Assembly: GCA_900551625.1 (NCBI GenBank)
Contig: URWZ01000045.1
Location: forward strand, 1-10,267
Length of the DNA: 10,267 nucleotides
Direction of reading: 5' to 3'
Source of the DNA: an uncultured Collinsella sp.
GTDB taxonomy: Bacteria > Actinomycetota > Coriobacteriia > Coriobacteriales > Coriobacteriaceae
The notes beneath the pieces were generated by a model. That model did no database searches and was not told where the DNA came from. It saw nothing but the letters and a program-made list of their open reading frames with translations. Shown here one piece after another: positions 6,582 through 10,267 of the stretch. Every line of letters starts with the position of its first letter. Within the stretch, counting starts at the first letter, position 1. A program made the position numbers and the translations under genes.

Positions 6582-7331
6582 ATGCAATCTGTTAAAAAAG
6601 TCGCATCCATCGCGTTGAGCGTCGTCATGTGGATCATCATCCTGGTGGCGGCCCTGTATGCGTTTACCACGCTCGCCACGCGCGAGGACGGCAGCGTCTC
6701 TGACATCGCCGGCTTCACCCCGTTCGCCGTGCAGTCCGACTCCATGGCGCCCACGTTTAACAAGGGCGACCTCATCTTCATCAAAAAGTGCGACACCTCC
6801 AAGCTCGAGGTGGGCGACATCGTGACGTTCCATACCATCATCGACAACGAGTACGCACTCAACACGCACCGCATCGCCGCCATCGACGAGGTCAACGGCA
6901 TGCGCAGCTTTACCACCAAGGGCGACAACAACGACGTGGCCGATACGCACATCATCAGCGACGGCGACATCGTGGGCAAGTACCTGTTCGCGTTGCCGCA
7001 GATGGGCAAGGTCATGGACTTCCTGTCCAGCTCCATGGGCTTCCTCATTGTGATCGTGCTGCCCATGCTGCTGTTCTTTATCTACCAGGTGTATCACCTC
7101 ATCGTGGTGGGCATGAACCTCAAGCGCGCTATGGCCGAGGAGGACCGCCTGGCCGCCGCGGCTGCCATCGTGGATGCCGAGGGCAAGGGCGACACCGCAA
7201 CCGTCACGGCCGATAACGCCGCCGAGCAGCTCGCCCAGGCCGAGGCCAAGCTCGAGGAAGCCCGTCGTCTGAAGGCCGAGGCCGAGGCGGCGATGAACGC
7301 GACCAAGCAGGAGGGTACCGACGGTGAGTGA
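6582..7331 (+). CDS. SipW-type (S26B) signal peptidase I with coiled-coil C-terminal tail
   Basis: This membrane protease (249 residues) should remove the signal peptides of the four preceding proteins. A first membrane segment spans about 10-29. The catalytic serine lies in QSDSM (S54). His96 in NTHRI replaces the bacterial catalytic lysine, as in SipW, archaeal and ER signal peptidases. FTTKGDNND (110-118) supplies the family Asp region, and DGDIVGKY follows. A second membrane segment is at about 153-175. The remaining 75 residues are Ala/Glu/Lys-rich and heptad-like (EQLAQAEAKLEEARRLKAEAE), absent from the usual short SipW; topology puts this tail in the cytoplasm. AAGGGA lies upstream of ATG 6582. 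The 3' end overlaps the next gene by 8 bp. A housekeeping Lep is unlikely because the catalytic Lys is absent. Confidence 0.93.
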   Translation: MQSVKKVASIALSVVMWIIILVAALYAFTTLATREDGSVSDIAGFTPFAVQSDSMAPTFNKGDLIFIKKCDTSKLEVGDIVTFHTIIDNEYALNTHRIAAIDEVNGMRSFTTKGDNNDVADTHIISDGDIVGKYLFALPQMGKVMDFLSSSMGFLIVIVLPMLLFFIYQVYHLIVVGMNLKRAMAEEDRLAAAAAIVDAEGKGDTATVTADNAAEQLAQAEAKLEEARRLKAEAEAAMNATKQEGTDGE

Positions 7332-9015
7332 GTTTCTGGGATTTGCCTGGGAGCTGCTGGCAAAGGTCGTCTACAACGTCGTTGCCGTCGTGAGCTCCAT
7401 CCTTAACCTGCTGGTATTTGGCTGGGTTGAGTACTTCGGCATCTTTATGACCTACTTCACCACGTTTGACCTGGTGGGCAAGATCGGCGCGGTCATTCTG
7501 TTTGCCATGCTCATCGCGGTTCCCGTGCTGATCGTGGCCATTCTGGTCCACCGCTACCGCATCAATCGCCGCCTGCATCGCGACGACACGTCCAACAAGG
7601 CGCTCTATCGCGAGATCGGTCGCCTGAACAAGCAGGTGCTCGACCTCATGGACGAGAAAAACAAGCTGCTGGCGCTTAAGGTCAATGCCATGGGCGGCAC
7701 CAAGCAGATTCCGTACGTGGGCGCCTCGGCCCTGGCCGACGATCACCTGCCCACGGTGGGCAACGTGGTGGGCGCCGCTGCGGGTGCTCCTGCGGGCGAG
7801 GGCGCCACGGCTGCCGTGGTGTCGGGCAACGCGTCGCTCGCGCTCGATGGCGATGGCGTCAAGGACGCCGCGGCCGCCATGGCCAAGGCCACCGTCGAGG
7901 CCAAGACCCTTGCCGAGGAAAAAGAGATCGCCCAGGCCAACCGCTTCCCCAAGCTGTCCCTTGTGGACCTTAAGTACCGCGACTGGGAATCGCCGGCCTA
8001 CGACGATGCCATCTCGCTGGAGGACTTTGTCGACAGCTTCCGCGCGTTCGCCTGCAGCCAGATGAAGCTCTACTACACGCCCGAGGTCATCCGCCGCTTT
8101 GTGGCCGGCATGGCCGCCTCCAAGCTACTGATCCTGGAGGGCATCTCGGGTACCGGTAAGACCTCGCTGCCCTACAGCTTTAGCCGCTACCTGGACAACC
8201 CTGCGACCATCGTGTCGGTGCAGCCGAGTTTTCGCGATCGCACCGAGGTGCTCGGCTACTTCAACGAGTTTTCCAAGCGCTTTAACGAGACCGAGTTCCT
8301 CCGCGCCGTGTACGAGGCGGGGCTTCGCCAAGACCCGTCCATGATCGTGCTCGACGAGATGAACCTCGCCCGCGTTGAGTACTACTTTGCCGAGATCCTG
8401 TCGGTGCTCGAGATGCCCAGCCACGACGAGTGGGTGCTCGACTTGGTGCCTACCCAGTGGGCCGCCGACCCCAAGGGCCTGCACGACGGAAAGCTCACCA
8501 TTCCCGACAGCCTGTGGTTTGTCGGCACGGCCAACAACGACGACTCCACCTTTACCATCACGGACAAGGTGTACGACCGCGCGATCCCCATCGAACTCAA
8601 CGAGCGCGCCGACGCGTTTGAGTGCGAGCCGCACGAGCGCGTGCACGTGACGGCCGACCACCTGCAGTATCTGTTCCAAAAGGCCAAGGTCGAGTACGTG
8701 ATCGACGACGAGCTGCTCGAGAAGATGCACAAGCTGGACCAGTACCTGCAGACCCGCTTTAAGCTGGCCTTTGGTAACCGTATCATCAAGCAGATGTACG
8801 ACTTTATCCCCGTGTACGTGGCATGCGGCGGCACCGAGCTGGGCGGCATGGACTACATCATTGCCCGCAAGGTGCTCAAAAAGTTTGAGTCCATGAACGT
8901 GAGCTTTGTGCGCGACGAGATGAAGGGCCTGATCGAGTACATCGAGAAGACCTTTGGCGAGGGCGGCCTGCCCGATTCCGTCATGTATCTGCAGCGGATC
9001 CAGAACTTCTACTAA
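7324..9015 (+). CDS. Membrane-anchored McrB-like AAA+ ATPase
   Basis: 563 residues in three parts. The N-terminus has hydrophobic segments at about 5-33 and 53-75 followed by RYRINRRLHR. Next come a short coiled coil (about 93-120) and a low-complexity Ala/Gly/Val linker to about 205. From about 240 on is an AAA+ module: Walker A GISGTGKT (273-280), Walker B MIVLDEMN (340-347), sensor-1 GTANND (401-406) and a likely arginine finger in VYDRA (R419). The TANxDxST...DKVxDRA arrangement is typical of McrB-family NTPases that partner McrC/DUF2357 proteins. Members normally carry DNA- or RNA-reading N-domains, not membrane helices. The GTG start is chosen because AGGAGG lies 9 bp upstream and conserved-looking hydrophobic sequence begins at once. 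It overlaps the peptidase stop, so the two are probably translationally coupled. Function unknown; ATP-driven remodelling at the membrane is an inference. Confidence 0.87.
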   Translation: MSEFLGFAWELLAKVVYNVVAVVSSILNLLVFGWVEYFGIFMTYFTTFDLVGKIGAVILFAMLIAVPVLIVAILVHRYRINRRLHRDDTSNKALYREIGRLNKQVLDLMDEKNKLLALKVNAMGGTKQIPYVGASALADDHLPTVGNVVGAAAGAPAGEGATAAVVSGNASLALDGDGVKDAAAAMAKATVEAKTLAEEKEIAQANRFPKLSLVDLKYRDWESPAYDDAISLEDFVDSFRAFACSQMKLYYTPEVIRRFVAGMAASKLLILEGISGTGKTSLPYSFSRYLDNPATIVSVQPSFRDRTEVLGYFNEFSKRFNETEFLRAVYEAGLRQDPSMIVLDEMNLARVEYYFAEILSVLEMPSHDEWVLDLVPTQWAADPKGLHDGKLTIPDSLWFVGTANNDDSTFTITDKVYDRAIPIELNERADAFECEPHERVHVTADHLQYLFQKAKVEYVIDDELLEKMHKLDQYLQTRFKLAFGNRIIKQMYDFIPVYVACGGTELGGMDYIIARKVLKKFESMNVSFVRDEMKGLIEYIEKTFGEGGLPDSVMYLQRIQNFY

Positions 9016-9025
9016 TGCCGTAAGC

Positions 9026-9080
9026 GCGGGGCGTGGGACAAGACAATCAGTAGCGTTTGCCCTACGTGACGTCGCCCCGC
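9026..9080 (+). other. Inverted repeat in the gap before the DUF2357 gene
   Basis: GCGGGGCG (9026-9033) and CGCCCCGC (9073-9080) form a perfect 8-bp stem around a 39-nt loop within a 99-bp gap. No T-tract follows. It may be an mRNA structure tuning expression of the last gene, or incidental in GC-rich DNA. Confidence 0.35.
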
Positions 9081-9114
9081 CCCTTACCAATCGATCCAAC
9101 CTATGGAGTAACCC

Positions 9115-10231
9115 ATGTCCGAGACCATTCAGGACCTCTATACCAGCTTCTCCGAGCAGATGGAGCCCATCCAGGAGGACAGTCGCTACTTCCGCTATCT
9201 GTTTGAGATGGCGCAGGCCTCGGGCACCACGATCGAGCAGCAGCGCGAGGAGCTCGTCAAAGTGGTGGACGAGGAGTGGATCAGCATGATCGAGGACTCG
9301 CTCGACGCCATTAACACCATCATCGAAAAGCCGCGCCGCTTTATCACCACCGAGGAAGAGGTGGTGCCGGTCTCGCTTGCCAAAAAGATCAGCGCCGATA
9401 GCGTTCGTCATCTGAGCCAGAACACGCAGTTTTTGGCGCCGAGCGACGATGGCGGCATCCATCCCACGCGCATCCTCAACGTCAGTACCGTCGAGACGTA
9501 CGACCTGTACGAGAACCGCTTTATCTACCACCTGATTCAGCGCCTGCTGACGTTTGTAGACAAGCGTACCGACGTGATCTTTTGGTCGACGGGCAACGAG
9601 ATCCGCAACCGCTTTAAGATGCACAGCAAGATCGACGATGCGTACGAAGAGATCGAGTACAACGTCGAGATGACGGTCAAGAACCGCCAGAGCTTTGCCG
9701 AGAACGACGCCGACAACATGGACGTCTTTATGCGCATCGACCGCGTGCGCCGCCTTGTCATGGCGCTGCGCCGCGCGTCGTTTTGCCAGATCATGAACGG
9801 GTGCAGCGCGGTCCGCAGCCCCATTCAGCGCACCAACCTCATCATGAAGGACCCCAACTACCGCAAGTGCTACCAGCTGTGGCAGTTTATGGAGCGCTAT
9901 GACAAGGTGGGTTACAACATCGACGTGCAGCAGCAGGCGCTGGCGTTCGATGACGAGTACATGGTGCAGATGTACACCAACCTCATCAACAACTACACCG
10001 TCTTTAAGAGCCTGACTGACGACGAGCGCAACCTGCAAGAGCTCGAGAGCGTGCATCCCGAGCCGGTGGCGCCCAAGTTTATTAAGGAGATTAAGGAAGT
10101 GCAGGTCGACAGCCCCGATCTGCCCGATGTTGAGGTCCGCCGCGTGTTTGTGGAGGAGGTCACGCAGGCCCAGCTCGATGCCGAGCAGGCGCTTGCCGAG
10201 GCCCGCGAGCAGATTGGGGAGCTGCAGGGAC
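9115..10231 (+). CDS. DUF2357 (McrC-side partner) protein, 3'-truncated
   Basis: 372 complete codons are visible, with no stop before the adapter. The frame continues falsely as VSYTHLTLPTI. The segment VSTVETYDLYENRFIYHLI (123-141) and the later RSPIQRTNLIMKDPNYRKCYQLW (234-256) match the DUF2357 pattern I know from proteins encoded beside McrB-like ATPases. Residues 345-372 are Ala/Glu/Gln-rich and look like the start of a coiled coil. In the family a PD-(D/E)XK nuclease-type domain often follows DUF2357; whether one exists here lies outside the window. No signal peptide or membrane segment is seen, so a cytoplasmic partner of the preceding ATPase is likely. GGAG at 9105-9108 supports ATG 9115. 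It is separated from the ATPase by 99 bp but has the same direction. Confidence 0.8.
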
Positions 10232-10267
10232 CTGTCTCTTATACACATCTGACGCTGCCGACGATAT
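10232..10267. other. Untrimmed Nextera Read-1 adapter, inverted copy
   Basis: CTGTCTCTTATACACATCT begins at 10232, and the reverse complement of the whole Read-1 adapter runs to 10264. The last three bases, TAT, fit the reverse complement of the same i5 index found at 2-9. Genomic sequence ends at 10231. Confidence 0.98.

Noticed and set aside
7324..10231. Ordinary McrBC restriction system
   Set aside because: The ATPase has membrane helices in place of a DNA-recognition domain and its start overlaps the signal peptidase gene. The nuclease part of the partner cannot be seen. Defence remains possible but a standard McrBC label is not supported.
8125..10248. 707-codon minus-strand open frame
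   Set aside because: It starts inside the adapter and is antisense to the ATPase and DUF2357 genes, both of which carry clear family motifs.
1..10267. 36-bp perfect terminal inverted repeats, as for a transposon or linear plasmid
   Set aside because: The repeats are the synthetic Nextera adapter with the Tn5 mosaic end. There is no 9-bp target duplication (the flanks 43-51 and 10223-10231 differ) and no transposase gene.
1..10267. CRISPR array, prophage or insertion sequence
   Set aside because: I see no regularly spaced direct repeats, no integrase or transposase and no phage gene in the window. The tRNA-Val is intact, with no attachment-site duplication visible here.

Overview
The window looks like a single high-GC Gram-positive sequence read or contig from a Coriobacteriia-type organism, Collinsella being my best guess. 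The reasons are strong G/C preference at third codon positions, an anaerobic class III ribonucleotide reductase and SipW-type secretion. The taxon is an inference, since there is no marker gene. Both ends carry untrimmed Illumina Nextera Read-1 adapter, so the genuine insert is about 43-10231 and the two outermost genes are cut off artificially.

Left part (43-2300): nrdD, the oxygen-sensitive anaerobic ribonucleoside-triphosphate reductase, lies on the minus strand and lacks its C-terminus. Upstream are a promoter and two NrdR-box-like sites 32 bp apart, which point to control by the nucleotide-sensing repressor NrdR. A leader of roughly 220 nt follows the promoter.

Middle (2300-2960): an AT-richer intergenic stretch holding an unexplained stem-loop, then a complete minus-strand tRNA-Val(GAC) with its own promoter and intrinsic terminator.

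Right part (2964-10231): a tightly packed plus-strand cluster, probably one operon. Four tandem, diverged paralogues encode secreted proteins with SipW-dependent (TasA/camelysin-type) signal peptides ending in T(Y/F)AW(F/Y). A SipW-type Ser/His signal peptidase with an unusual coiled-coil tail follows. Its stop codon overlaps the GTG start of a membrane-anchored McrB-like AAA+ ATPase. Last is a DUF2357 (McrC-side) protein, cut by the end of the window.

Working model: the four proteins are exported through Sec, cleaved by the dedicated peptidase, and may assemble into a surface fibre or layer. The membrane AAA+/DUF2357 pair, whose relatives are known from McrBC-type nucleic-acid-targeting systems, sits in the same transcription unit. 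It may power or control assembly, or link envelope state to a defence response. This combination is the most interesting thing in the window and I do not recognise it as a described system.
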